From the NCBI GenBank assembly GCA_945861275.1, contig CAMATZ010000007.1:1-64000 (forward strand): DNA of 64,000 nt. Direction: 5' to 3'. Positions 53,544-62,298 of the stretch are shown here, one piece after another. The DNA comes from Bordetella parapertussis (GTDB lineage Bacteria; Pseudomonadota; Gammaproteobacteria; Burkholderiales; SG8-41). Every line of letters begins with the position of its first letter. The stretch's first letter is position 1. The notes beneath the pieces are model-generated. The model saw only the letters and a program-made list of their open reading frames with translations, was not told the DNA's origin and made no database searches. Position numbers and translations under genes: made by a program.

Positions 53544-54893
53544 TTATTTTGCCGAAGGCCGGTAGTCATCCGGCGCGCCCGGCGGTATCGGCGGATGCGC
53601 CTTCAGGCTTTGCTGAAATTCCTGGATCAGCACGCGCAGCGGGCGGCGCGCCCAACTGTGTTGCGTGCCCACATCGGTTTCTTCTTTCGGATCCTGCGTG
53701 AGATTAAACAGCCACGGCGTCTCCAGATGCAGCGGTCCGGTGTTGGGTTCGGTTTCCCACACCACATGCAATTTCCAGTCGCGCCATTTCGCCGCGCGCA
53801 ATTCGTCTTTGATGTAATAGACAAAACCTTCGCGCGCGGATTTTTCACTGTTGCCAAAAAAGAAATCGCTCTGATCCACGCCGTCTATTGGGCGGTCGTC
53901 CGGCAATTTCGCGCCGGCAATTTTTGCCAGCGTGGTGTAAATATCAGTGACATGCACGATCTCGTTCGACACCCGCGCCGCCGGCACCCGCCCCGGCCAG
54001 CGCAGCATGAACGGCACCCGCAGCGCGCCTTCCATCGCGGTGTGATAGGTGCCGCTCCAGGGGCCGGCGGTGCCGCGCCACGGACGGCGAAACTCCGGCC
54101 CGTTGTCGCTGGCAAAAATAAATACCGTGTTTTCGTGTAATGAAGAATTATCAATAAAATCAATTAGTTGGCCAACACGAGCATCCATCTCCAACATCGC
54201 GTCAGCAAAGTCGCCGGCGCCGCTCCTGCCTTCAAAGTCGCGGTGCGGGAGCGTCGGATAATGCAGTTGCGTGAGCGGCACGTAGGCAAAAAAAGGCTGC
54301 TTCGTATTGACCTGGCGCCGCATGAAATCGATGGTGCGCTCGATCAGTTGCGAGTCGATTTTGCGGCGCAGTTCGAGATCATAGACCGCGACATTTTTCG
54401 CAGGCTCGCCGCGCCGCGCTTCCATCACATAGGGCATGGGCACCACCGCCGGGTCGAATCCCGGCGTGCTGGTGAACATGCTTTCATTGGTGGTGCGCGG
54501 TATGCCGTACCACTCGTCAAAGCCGCGGTCGGTCGGATAACGCCCCGGCCGGTCGCCCAGATGCCACTTGCCGTAAAGGGCCGTGGCGTAACCTTGCGCC
54601 GATAACAGTTGCGCGAGCGTGATTTCCCATGGCGTGATGCCCTGCGGCAAGCCGGCAGCCACCGATTGCAGCGCGCCGGTGCGGATCGGATGGCGTCCGG
54701 TCATCAGTGCCGAGCGTGTCGGCACGCAATCGGATTCAACATTGAAATTGGTGAGCCGCAGACCTTCCGCCGCCAGCGCGTCGATGCGCGGCGTCGGTGC
54801 GCCACGCAAAATGCCGCCGCCGTAGCAGCCGAGTTCGCCCCAGCCGAGATTGTCGGCAAGTACTAAAACGATATTGGGGCGAGGGTCTGACAT
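53544..54893 (-). CDS. Arylsulfatase-like type I sulfatase
   Basis: 449 residues with the formylglycine motif C56-V-P-T-R60, KWHLG (109-113), a His at 211, and ASDNGPEF (D263, N264). The N-terminal metal pair usually DD is D-N (LADNLGWGELGCYG), a variation seen in part of the family. The Cys must be converted to formylglycine; no activating enzyme is encoded here. No signal peptide, so it is probably cytoplasmic. It is divergent from the PhyH gene. A short AT-rich stretch lies near 54126-54170. Confidence 0.9.
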   Translation of the reverse strand: MSDPRPNIVLVLADNLGWGELGCYGGGILRGAPTPRIDALAAEGLRLTNFNVESDCVPTRSALMTGRHPIRTGALQSVAAGLPQGITPWEITLAQLLSAQGYATALYGKWHLGDRPGRYPTDRGFDEWYGIPRTTNESMFTSTPGFDPAVVPMPYVMEARRGEPAKNVAVYDLELRRKIDSQLIERTIDFMRRQVNTKQPFFAYVPLTQLHYPTLPHRDFEGRSGAGDFADAMLEMDARVGQLIDFIDNSSLHENTVFIFASDNGPEFRRPWRGTAGPWSGTYHTAMEGALRVPFMLRWPGRVPAARVSNEIVHVTDIYTTLAKIAGAKLPDDRPIDGVDQSDFFFGNSEKSAREGFVYYIKDELRAAKWRDWKLHVVWETEPNTGPLHLETPWLFNLTQDPKEETDVGTQHSWARRPLRVLIQEFQQSLKAHPPIPPGAPDDYRPSAK

Positions 54894-54956
54894 GAAGGTT
54901 GCTTAATAATGAGGGGCGCGGCTAGTATAGCAACTCACGCACCAGGGGTCGCAGTC

Positions 54957-55802
54957 ATGCAACTTACACCACAGCAACTCGAACAGTTCGACCGCGAAGG
55001 CTTTCTGTTTTTCCCGAGCCTGTTTACGCCGCCGGAAATCAAAGTGCTGCTCGACGAAGTGCCGCGCCTTTACGCGCAGCAGCGCCCGGAAAATGTGCGC
55101 GAGAAAACCGGCGGCGTGGTGCGCACCAATTTCGCCGCGCATCTATACAGCAAACCGTTCGCCACCCTCGCGCGCCATCCGCGCATGCTCACACCCGTGA
55201 TGCAGATGTACGGCGAAAGCCTTTACATGCATCAGTTCAAGATCAACGGCAAGATGGCGTTCGACGGCGACGTGTGGCAGTGGCATCAGGATTACGGCAC
55301 CTGGGTGAACGATGACGATATGCCCGAACCGCGCGCGATGAACGTGGCGATTTTTCTCGATGCGGTGAACGAGTTCAACGGCCCGCTGATGTTCATCCCC
55401 GGCAGCCACAAGCTCGGCGTGATTGAGGCTCAGCATGATCTAACAACCACCAGCTATCCGCTGTGGACCATCAACCACGACACCATCACGCAACTGGTCG
55501 CGCGCGGCGGCATCGTCGCGCCTAAAGGCCCGGCAGGCTCGATGATCATGTTCCACTCATGCCTGGTGCATGCCTCCACCTCGAACCTGTCGCCGTGGAA
55601 TCGTGTGGCGGTGTATCTGAGCCTGTGCGCAGTGTCCAACCACATCCGCCGCTTCAAGCGTCCCGAATACATCGCGCATCGCGACTTCACGCCGCTGAAA
55701 TGTTTGCCGGATGATTGTCTGCTCAACAAAGATTACGAGGTGCCGCTGCCGTGGCAGGATGGCACGCCGGAAGCGGCGTTGAGGCCGGCGTTGGCTGTGT
55801 AG
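54957..55802 (+). CDS. Phytanoyl-CoA dioxygenase (PhyH) family Fe(II)/2-oxoglutarate oxygenase
   Basis: 281 residues from the ATG at 54957 (AGGGG upstream). The iron triad is visible: H110 and D112 in WQWHQDYG, and H205 in MFHSCLVHAS, with R216 for 2-oxoglutarate. Relatives include ectoine hydroxylase and small-molecule hydroxylases rather than true phytanoyl-CoA enzymes. Divergent from the sulfatase gene and convergent with the cupin gene. The substrate could be the product of the sulfatase/dehydratase pair, which is speculative. Confidence 0.88.
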   Translation: MQLTPQQLEQFDREGFLFFPSLFTPPEIKVLLDEVPRLYAQQRPENVREKTGGVVRTNFAAHLYSKPFATLARHPRMLTPVMQMYGESLYMHQFKINGKMAFDGDVWQWHQDYGTWVNDDDMPEPRAMNVAIFLDAVNEFNGPLMFIPGSHKLGVIEAQHDLTTTSYPLWTINHDTITQLVARGGIVAPKGPAGSMIMFHSCLVHASTSNLSPWNRVAVYLSLCAVSNHIRRFKRPEYIAHRDFTPLKCLPDDCLLNKDYEVPLPWQDGTPEAALRPALAV

Positions 55803-55836
55803 GAAAGTAACGGCGACTCTCTGACCCCTGGCGCAC

Positions 55837-56238
55837 TCAGCTGCGATAGCCCCGCTCGTCTGTCGGTCTGCCGTCCCGGTAATTCACGATGCGCTTGGGG
55901 GAAACATGGGTGCCGAGCAGCCGCATCGGCTTGTCGCCCACCACGCGAAAGGTGTGCGGGGTTTCTGCGGGCATCGCGATGGTGTCGCCGGTTTCAAGCC
56001 GCACCTTGCTGCTCTCCCCGCCTTCGACCCAGGCTTCCGCCGTGCCTTCGAGGATGTGAATGATCTCGATGTAGGGATGGGTATGCATCGTGGCGACGTA
56101 GCCGGGCAGGCAGGTCTGGATGCCTGTGCGCACCGGCATCGTGCCTGCATCGTCGCCGAGCAGCGGCTGATAGAACGAGTCGGGCGCGAACCTGACTATC
56201 TCGGACTCGGCGAGACGAACCACTTTGATGTCGGCCAT
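55837..56238 (-). CDS. Single-domain cupin protein
   Basis: 133 residues with cupin motif 1 (GYVATMHTHPYIEIIHILEG, metal ligands H52, H54, E58) and motif 2 (GDTIAMPAETPHTF, H95). AAGGAA lies 7 bases before the ATG. All four metal ligands are present, so it can bind Fe, Mn or Ni. It may be a dioxygenase, isomerase or ligand-binding protein. Convergent with the PhyH gene. Confidence 0.85.
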   Translation of the reverse strand: MADIKVVRLAESEIVRFAPDSFYQPLLGDDAGTMPVRTGIQTCLPGYVATMHTHPYIEIIHILEGTAEAWVEGGESSKVRLETGDTIAMPAETPHTFRVVGDKPMRLLGTHVSPKRIVNYRDGRPTDERGYRS

Positions 56239-56445
56239 GGCGTTCCTTGACTATGAAGGATGAGAAATTCAACTGTAGCACACAGACTTGCACACCGAAC
56301 TATCGCACGCGTGCCGGGCCTGGTAAAAAATTGCCGCATAATGTTCTGCGTCACGTGCAAAGACGTTACGGCGGCAGGGTTCCTATCCGCCACCCGGGAT
56401 GGGCGGAACGCCACCGTGTTTTAGGCCCTACCGCTACGTTGTCAG

Positions 56446-57906
56446 TTGTCAATACCCAACACCTCACACAAGCGCTACTCGCCCGCCCGCCGCAAGCTGT
56501 TGCAGCACGCCGCGGCTGCCGGGCTGTCGATGCTGACCCCGGCATGCAGCCGCACCGAGCAGGCGCAGACCGCAGCGCAGAGCAGCCGCGTGTTTGCGCC
56601 GGGGGCGCTGCGTCTGGACTGGCGGCAGCGGCTGACGGCGGGCGCCGAAAACTTCACGCTGGAGCGGTTGCGATTCGAGCGCAAGTGGCCCGAACGGCGG
56701 CGCAAGCTCACAGACGGGCCGGACTGGGGCGACTACCGGTTGTCGGTTTACGACCCGGCGAGTGAACTGTTGCTCTATCGGCAGGGCTTTGACACCGCTA
56801 TTGGTGCGGATGCACTAGCGGCGACGACCCAGTTCAGTGTGCGTTTTCCGATGCCGCAGCGCCCCGTACGCGCGGTAATTGAAAAACGCAGAGCAGAGCG
56901 CACGTTTGTTACGCTGTCGACGGTCGCCATAGATCCGCAGGCCAGCGCCATCGACCGCTCCCCCGTCGCCACGGCTACGCGCGTCGATGTCATCGACGCC
57001 GGCGGCGAACCCGGCGCGAAAGTTAATCTCGCGATCCTCGGCGACGGCTACCGGCAGGCCGAGTATCCCAAGTTCGCGGACGATGCGAGGCGCGCCGCCG
57101 GCTACCTCTTCTCCGTCGAACCATTCGCGAAGCGCAAGAGCGATTTCAACGTGTCCTCGGTGTTTGCGGCGAGCACCGACAGCGGCGTGACCGATCCGTA
57201 CCTCGGGCTGAAGCGGGACACGGTGTTTGATTGCGCCTACTACAGCGGCGGCTCGGAGCGTGCGCTCGCCGACCGCAACAATTACGCCGTGCGCGAGGTG
57301 GCGTCTGCCGTTCCTTATGATTTTTTGCTGATACTCGCCAACGCCCGCCGCTACGGCGGTAGCGCGTACTTCGGTGGTCCGGCGGTGGTGGCCATCGACA
57401 GCGCAGCGGCGAAATACCTCGCCATTCATGAATTCGCGCACGCGATCGGCGGCCTCGCGGACGAATACTACATCCCGGCCGGCGGTGGACCGGCTTACGC
57501 CGGGAACATCGAACCATGGCATCCCAACGTCACGATTGCGCCTGGAAAAGGCAAATGGCGCGATCTTCTGACCGAGCCGGCGGCGCGCCCCTCCGGGTGG
57601 AACAAGGCGGCGTACGAACAGTACTTCGCGCACTACGTGAAGCGATACGAGGCGCTACGGGCAGCCGGCGCCCAAGAAGAGACCATAGAGAAATTCATGG
57701 CGCAGGAGAGCCGGCGGCAGGCGGCGCTGCTGGCGCAGAACGGCAATCCGCGCAAGGTGGGGTACTACGAAGGCGCGAACGGCTATGCGAAAGGAATGTT
57801 CCGCGCCGAGGCGGACTGCATCATGTTCTCATTGCAAACGCAGCACTTCTGCGCGGCGTGCGCGGCGGCCATAGAACGCATGATCGACGCGCACTGCCGA
57901 AAATAA
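56446..57906 (+). CDS. M64-family (IgA peptidase-like) zinc metallopeptidase, probable exported lipoprotein
   Basis: 486 residues from a TTG start. The N-terminus has ARRKLLQHAAAAGLSML followed by TPAC, a Tat-like or lipoprotein signal. The catalytic domain (about 185-400) shows LAILGDGY, YDFLLILANA and the zinc motif HEFAH (328-332) with GLADEYY. A Cys-rich C-terminus (DCIMFS..HFCAACAAAIERM) completes it. No ribosome binding site is obvious. The 207 bp upstream contain only weak hairpins. The last 88 bp of the gene are repeated downstream at 59951-60038. Confidence 0.85.
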   Translation: MSIPNTSHKRYSPARRKLLQHAAAAGLSMLTPACSRTEQAQTAAQSSRVFAPGALRLDWRQRLTAGAENFTLERLRFERKWPERRRKLTDGPDWGDYRLSVYDPASELLLYRQGFDTAIGADALAATTQFSVRFPMPQRPVRAVIEKRRAERTFVTLSTVAIDPQASAIDRSPVATATRVDVIDAGGEPGAKVNLAILGDGYRQAEYPKFADDARRAAGYLFSVEPFAKRKSDFNVSSVFAASTDSGVTDPYLGLKRDTVFDCAYYSGGSERALADRNNYAVREVASAVPYDFLLILANARRYGGSAYFGGPAVVAIDSAAAKYLAIHEFAHAIGGLADEYYIPAGGGPAYAGNIEPWHPNVTIAPGKGKWRDLLTEPAARPSGWNKAAYEQYFAHYVKRYEALRAAGAQEETIEKFMAQESRRQAALLAQNGNPRKVGYYEGANGYAKGMFRAEADCIMFSLQTQHFCAACAAAIERMIDAHCRK

Positions 57907-57982
57907 TTCGAGTTCATCGGACTTTTCAGTGGTTATCGATAAAAACCCAACCCTGCCATTCGACATAAGTGCAAAACTTTCC

Positions 57983-58087
57983 CTGTCATTCCCGCGTAGG
58001 CGGTATCCCCTTCCCGTGGGGGAAGGTTGGGGGCACATGCGCCATATGGCACTGTGTTATGGGTTCCCGCCTTCGCGGGAACGACAG
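57983..58087. repeat. Composite palindromic element D: GC-rich core inside a GTCATTCCCGCG-type repeat
   Basis: The outer arms 57983-58003 and 58067-58087 pair with few mismatches (CTGTC, A or G, TTCCCGCG, T or A, AGGCGG), the common dispersed TTCCCGCGAAGGCGGG unit. Inside lies the hairpin CCCCTTCCC-GTG-GGGGAAGG (58007-58024), the same type as the cores at 8.35 and 29.9 kb. It lies in the 314-bp stretch 57907-58220, in which no gene is otherwise seen. Confidence 0.75.
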
Positions 58088-58220
58088 TGTGGGTATTGAC
58101 CCAAACGAAAGCTGGATGAATCACAATTCGTTCCGCCAGCGCGGTCACAATTCTATTCAAACCTATGCGTGAATATAATGGTGCCTCTAACCTCTGCTGG
58201 CGGCTATTGTTTTTCTCACA

Positions 58221-58631
58221 ATGAACCCTGACATGTTACTCGTCGACTGGCAGGGCGCCAGCGAAAACAAGCGCAAGCCGATTGTTGCGGCGCTACAGGC
58301 CATCGCCGATGGTCATGGCGAGGCTGTCAAATGGAGCGGGGTCGACTCGCTCAGCAAAAAGCCCGTCGTCGAGGTATTCGCAGCAACACGCGAGGGTGAG
58401 ACACTGGTTGTCCACTTTATCTACGACTTTCGCATCGGGCGCTGGGCTCAGTCGGGTTCCGACTGGGACGAACATCATATCCACGCCGGTCATGCCAGCT
58501 TTCGCAAGGGCGCTCTTATTTCTCATTTGATCGCGAAGCACGAGGTCTATATCCAAGAGCGGAACTGCGACTCGTATGACGAAGCGCCGGCGGTCAGCGC
58601 ACGGCGCGCTGAAGCGATCGCCAGGCTTTAA
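58221..58631 (+). CDS. Conserved-looking hypothetical protein, 136 residues
   Basis: A soluble protein beginning MNPDMLLVDWQGASENKRK with no signal peptide or membrane segment. It has a strand-rich middle (LVVHFIYDFRIGRW) and several His and acidic residues (DEHHIHAGHASF). I do not recognise the family; the alpha/beta pattern could fit a SnoaL/NTF2-like fold, but this is a guess. A second Met at codon 5 is an alternative start. It sits between two related 88-bp repeats together with the beta-lactamase-like gene. Confidence 0.6.
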   Translation: MNPDMLLVDWQGASENKRKPIVAALQAIADGHGEAVKWSGVDSLSKKPVVEVFAATREGETLVVHFIYDFRIGRWAQSGSDWDEHHIHAGHASFRKGALISHLIAKHEVYIQERNCDSYDEAPAVSARRAEAIARL

Positions 58632-58676
58632 AAAAGAGGTTTAAACTCAAACTTCTTATAACCCAAGGAGGATGTG

Positions 58677-59948
58677 ATGAATCGCTATCGAAGCTTCAGC
58701 GCGCTTTTTTGCGTGCTTGCGTTTGCACAAGGCGTTGCGCTCGCGGCCGATCCTCTGCCGCGCGTCGAACCCGCACCGGCGGGGTTTTCGGCGAGTGGGT
58801 TGCAAAGGATCGATCGCTTCATTGCAGACGAGATCGCGAAGGAGCGCATACCCGGCGCCGTGGTCGCCATTGCACGCGAAGGCAGGCTTGTCTATTACAA
58901 GGCAATGGGGTTTCAGGACAAGCAGAAGGCGATACCCATGCGCATCGACACGATTTTTCAGCTCGCGTCGATGACCAAGCCGATGGTGGTGGTAGGCGCG
59001 CTGACGCTCCTCGAGGAGGGCAAGCTGCCCCTGACCTCGCCTCTGTCCACCTATTACCCGCAGTTCGCTTCTATGCAGGTCGGCATCGTCGACGCGAGCG
59101 GCCAGATCCGGCTCGAGACCGCGAAGCGGCCGATCATCATCCAGGACCTCATGCGCCACACATCGGGCATCACCTACGGCGGACGGGGCAGCACGCCTGT
59201 GCACAAGCTATGGCCGGCGGGCTCGGCGGTGGCCGCGTATGGCGGCACGACGGACCAGTTCATGGAGACGATCAGCAAGCTTCCGCTGCTCTACCAGCCG
59301 GGCACGACGTGGGACTACAGCCTCTCGATAGACGCCCTTGGCGCGGTGATCGAAAAAGTCACCGGCAAGTCGCTGGGCGCGGCGCTCGAAGAGCGCGTCT
59401 GGTCCAAGGTAGGGATGCCCGACACCGCCTTCAACACGCTGTCGGACAAGAGCGTGCGCATAGCCCAGCCGCTTCCGAACGATCCGCTCACCGGCAAACC
59501 GCAAAGTATCCGTCTCATACGCGAGCAGCCGAAATTCGAGTGCGGCGGTGCGTGTGCGTTCGCTACCGCGGGCGATTACCTGCGGTTCGGACAGATGCTC
59601 CTGAACGGCGGCGTTATCGATGGACGGCGCGTGTTGAGTCCCAAGACGGTGCGGCTCATGACTTCAGACCACCTCGGCAAGGACATCAAAAACAATGTCG
59701 CCGGGACCGAAGCCGGACGCGCAGGTTATGGATTTGGCCTGGGCGTCGCGGTGCGCCTCGAGCCGGGTGTCGCGGCGACGAACGGCAGCGTCGGCGATTA
59801 CACGTGGAATGGCGCGTTCGGCACCAGCTATTGGGCCGATCCGCGGGAACAACTCGTCGTCGTGACGATGACCGCGGGACCCGGCGAGATTCGAAAGTAC
59901 TACCGTGAGCAGATGGCGGCGCTAGTCTATGGGGCGATGGAGAGATAG
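58677..59948 (+). CDS. Serine hydrolase, class C beta-lactamase/EstB family
   Basis: 423 residues. The signal peptide (MNRYRSFSALFCVLAFAQG, cleavage after ALAA) is followed by a penicillin-binding-type fold: nucleophile motif S98-M-T-K101, Y214-S-L for the usual YxN, and GAFGTSYW near the KTG position. These enzymes are mostly esterases or peptidases rather than true beta-lactamases. AAGGAGG lies 5 bases before this ATG, preferred over the GTG one codon earlier. Exported to the periplasm. Confidence 0.88.
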   Translation: MNRYRSFSALFCVLAFAQGVALAADPLPRVEPAPAGFSASGLQRIDRFIADEIAKERIPGAVVAIAREGRLVYYKAMGFQDKQKAIPMRIDTIFQLASMTKPMVVVGALTLLEEGKLPLTSPLSTYYPQFASMQVGIVDASGQIRLETAKRPIIIQDLMRHTSGITYGGRGSTPVHKLWPAGSAVAAYGGTTDQFMETISKLPLLYQPGTTWDYSLSIDALGAVIEKVTGKSLGAALEERVWSKVGMPDTAFNTLSDKSVRIAQPLPNDPLTGKPQSIRLIREQPKFECGGACAFATAGDYLRFGQMLLNGGVIDGRRVLSPKTVRLMTSDHLGKDIKNNVAGTEAGRAGYGFGLGVAVRLEPGVAATNGSVGDYTWNGAFGTSYWADPREQLVVVTMTAGPGEIRKYYREQMAALVYGAMER

Positions 59949-59950
59949 CT

Positions 59951-60041
59951 GGACTGCATCATGTTCTCACTGCAAACGCAGCACTTCTGCGCGGCGTGCG
60001 CGGCGGCCCTGGAACGCATGATCGACGCGCACTGCCGATAA
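59951..60041 (+). pseudogene. Remnant: duplicated 3' end of the M64 peptidase gene
   Basis: This stretch matches 57813-57900 with three differences in 88 bp and keeps the frame (DCIMFSLQTQHFCAACAAAL..) to a TAA at 60039-60041. Only the last 29 or so codons are present, directly after the beta-lactamase-like stop. It is a scar of duplication or of an M64 paralogue replaced by the preceding genes. Confidence 0.85.
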
Positions 60042-60080
60042 TTCTTTTTGCAGGCACGGCCCGCGTTGGCGGCCTCATGA

Positions 60081-61064
60081 TTACTGCGCCGCCAGCTTTG
60101 TTGCCTTTACCACCTTGAGCCATTTCGCGATTTCGGATCTTACCAGCGTAGCGAATTCACCCGGCGTGGTGCCGGTGCCTTCGAGGCCGTCGCTCGCGAA
60201 CACGGCTTTCACTTCCTGTGAGCGCGTAGCTTTGACCGCTTCGGCGTTAAGTTTTGCCATGATGGGCATGGGGAGTTGTGCCGGCGCGAAGAGCCCGATC
60301 CACGACGCATGCTGGTAGCCGGGGATGCCGTTCTCGGCGATGGTCGGCAAATCGGGCGCGGCGGCAGAGCGTTTCGCGCTGGTGACAGCGAGCGCGCGCA
60401 AGCGGTTGCTGCTGAGGTGAGGCACCACCGTGGAAATCGTCGCAAAGTTAACCTGGCATTCGCCAGCCAGCATCGCCACCATGGCGGAGGCGCCGCCCTT
60501 GTAGTTGATGTTGATCATGCGGACACCGGTCATGTACATGAACAGTTCTGCGGCCATGTGCGTGCTGGTGGCGAACCCGCTCGATGCGTAGTTGAGCTTT
60601 CCGGGCGCTGCTTTGGCAAGCGCAATCAATTCCTTCACGGAATTCGCGCGCACCGACGGATGCACCACCAGCAGGTGCGGCACCGTCGCCAACTGCGTGA
60701 CCGGCGCGAGGTCACGCAGCGGATCAAACGGCAGTTTTTTGTGCAGCGCCGGGATGATGGTGTAAGAGGACGCCACCCCAAGCAGCGTGTGCCCATCGGG
60801 CGCGGCATTGGCCACGATTTCGACGCCGACGATGGTGCCTGCGCCGGGACGGTTGTCGATAATCACCGCCTGCCCGAGCGCTTCGCTCATGCGCTGCGCA
60901 ACCACGCGCGCGATAACGTCGGTGGAGCCGCCCGGCGGCTGCGGCACGATCACGCGTATGGGGCGGCTCGGCCAGTTGTGGGTTGTGGCGTGCGTCGCCC
61001 CTATCGATACCAGAGCCATGACGAGCGCGGACGTGGCGCGCCGGGACTTGGGAATTAAAATCAT
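60081..61064 (-). CDS. Bug/TctC-family periplasmic solute-binding protein
   Basis: 327 residues with a signal peptide (MILIPKSRRATSALVMALVS, cleavage near THAT). Motifs are IRVIVPQPPGGSTD, DNRPGAGT, PDGHTLL, INYKGGASAM (most relatives have VPYKGG) and the full tail FATLVRSEIAKWLKVV. It is divergent from an NMT1-like binding protein gene with 119 bp between starts, so both may share a control region and a ligand class. Confidence 0.92.
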   Translation of the reverse strand: MILIPKSRRATSALVMALVSIGATHATTHNWPSRPIRVIVPQPPGGSTDVIARVVAQRMSEALGQAVIIDNRPGAGTIVGVEIVANAAPDGHTLLGVASSYTIIPALHKKLPFDPLRDLAPVTQLATVPHLLVVHPSVRANSVKELIALAKAAPGKLNYASSGFATSTHMAAELFMYMTGVRMININYKGGASAMVAMLAGECQVNFATISTVVPHLSSNRLRALAVTSAKRSAAAPDLPTIAENGIPGYQHASWIGLFAPAQLPMPIMAKLNAEAVKATRSQEVKAVFASDGLEGTGTTPGEFATLVRSEIAKWLKVVKATKLAAQ

Positions 61065-61183
61065 GCGCGAACTATGCCATGAATCGTTCGCCGCTGATGC
61101 GCGGCAGATTGCCGCAAAGATGCTGCGGCAGGTAAACTACCGTGCACGAATCGTGAAATCGCCGAAGACAATGGGGACGCAAC

Positions 61184-62104
61184 ATGACACTCAATAAAAC
61201 CCGCATCGAAGTCAGCAATGCCGTTTTTTCGTTGCCCTATCACGTGGCAAAGGAAGAAGGCTATTTCGAACAGGAAGGCTACGCTGTCGAGCTGGTGCCG
61301 GCGGGTTCGGGCCGCGACCGCGACAAGGAGGTGCCCGAACAGCCGCTCGAAGATCATCGCGCGGTGACATCCTACGGCTGGCATGAGGGCATCGAAAAAG
61401 GCGAGTTCTGCATGTATCGCGCCTGTGAGTGGGGCCAGATACGCCGCACGCAGGACAGCGCAAAGAGCGCCAAAGTCATCAGCAAACGCGCAGCGGTGGC
61501 CACACAGGCGATCGTGGTGCGCGCCGACTCGCCGTATAACGTGCCGCAGGATTTGCGCGGCAAAACCGTGGCGGTGAACTTTCACGCCGGATCGCACTAC
61601 ATCACGCTGGCCATGCTGGGCGGCTCGATGAACAACCAGCGCGAAGTGCGCGCTGTGCATGTGGGCGGCCCCAAGCAGCGGCTGCGCTTTCTCGAAGAAG
61701 GCAGGGTCGAAGCGGCAGCGGTGATGGAGCCGTGGATTACGGTGTCGGCTAAAAAAGGCCTGAAGATCATCTGCGAGGCGTTTTATGAAGGCGCCGAAGT
61801 CGCCACCCCGGATGTCGATCCGCAGATGTACGCGGCGATCAACCGCGCGATCGTCAAAGCGGTGGCAAAAATCAATCAGAATATTCGGCCCTACCTGCAC
61901 TACATGATGCGCGAAGTGCCGGCAGATATCATGAAACTTGCCGAGGACGATTTTTACCTGCCGCGCTTTCGCTATGTGTCACCGCGTCCGTACACGCGCG
62001 AGGAATACGAGCACCTGCACGACTGGATGACGAGCTGGGATCTGCTCAAAGCCGATAGCAGTTACGATAAGATTATCGGCGCGAAGATCGCCGCGACGGC
62101 GTGA
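61184..62104 (+). CDS. NMT1/THI5-like substrate-binding protein without signal peptide
   Basis: 306 residues: IEVSNAVFSLPYHVAKEEGYFEQEG, AIVVRADSPY, LRGKTVAVNF and LEEGRVEAAAVMEPWITVS are hallmarks of NMT1-type periplasmic binding domains, similar to desulfonation-linked and 4,5-dihydroxyphthalate decarboxylase-type proteins. No secretion signal precedes the domain, so it may act in the cytoplasm as an enzyme or sensor, as in known cytoplasmic relatives. GGGGAC lies 8 bases before the ATG. Divergent from a bug gene. Confidence 0.8.
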   Translation: MTLNKTRIEVSNAVFSLPYHVAKEEGYFEQEGYAVELVPAGSGRDRDKEVPEQPLEDHRAVTSYGWHEGIEKGEFCMYRACEWGQIRRTQDSAKSAKVISKRAAVATQAIVVRADSPYNVPQDLRGKTVAVNFHAGSHYITLAMLGGSMNNQREVRAVHVGGPKQRLRFLEEGRVEAAAVMEPWITVSAKKGLKIICEAFYEGAEVATPDVDPQMYAAINRAIVKAVAKINQNIRPYLHYMMREVPADIMKLAEDDFYLPRFRYVSPRPYTREEYEHLHDWMTSWDLLKADSSYDKIIGAKIAATA

Positions 62105-62119
62105 CCAGCGCTGGAAGTT

Positions 62120-62228
62120 GCAGGTTGGGCTGAGCCTGCGAAGCCCAACACGACGGCTGGTTGCGATGCAGAGGCGTCGGACTGCAACAATGATGGTGTT
62201 GGGCTTCGCAGGCTCAGCGCCAACCTGC
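62120..62228. repeat. 31-bp inverted repeat in the gap after the NMT1-like gene
   Basis: GCAGGTTGGGCTGAGCCTGC.. (62120-62150) and its complement (62197-62228) match with a one-base indel and enclose about 46 bp. The unit GTTGGGCTTCGCAGGCTCAGC is a REP-like dispersed type. It may serve as a transcription end; no gene is present in the 194-bp gap. Confidence 0.75.
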
Positions 62229-62298
62229 ATTGCTGTTTTTGACGCCATCTGTGTTTATTTGCGACAAAATATTTTGACTTTGCGCTAATGAGGTTTCA

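Noticed and set aside
8340-58090. CRISPR array made of the repeated GC-rich units
   Set aside because: Units are scattered and palindromic, with no regular spacers and no cas genes.
58709-59908. 399-codon plus-strand frame overlapping the beta-lactamase-like gene
   Set aside because: Arg-rich frame-shifted shadow; the overlapping frame has the signal peptide and SxxK motif.
58677-59948. True beta-lactamase (antibiotic resistance)
   Set aside because: The YxN position is YSL and the overall pattern fits EstB-type esterases; resistance is not supported.
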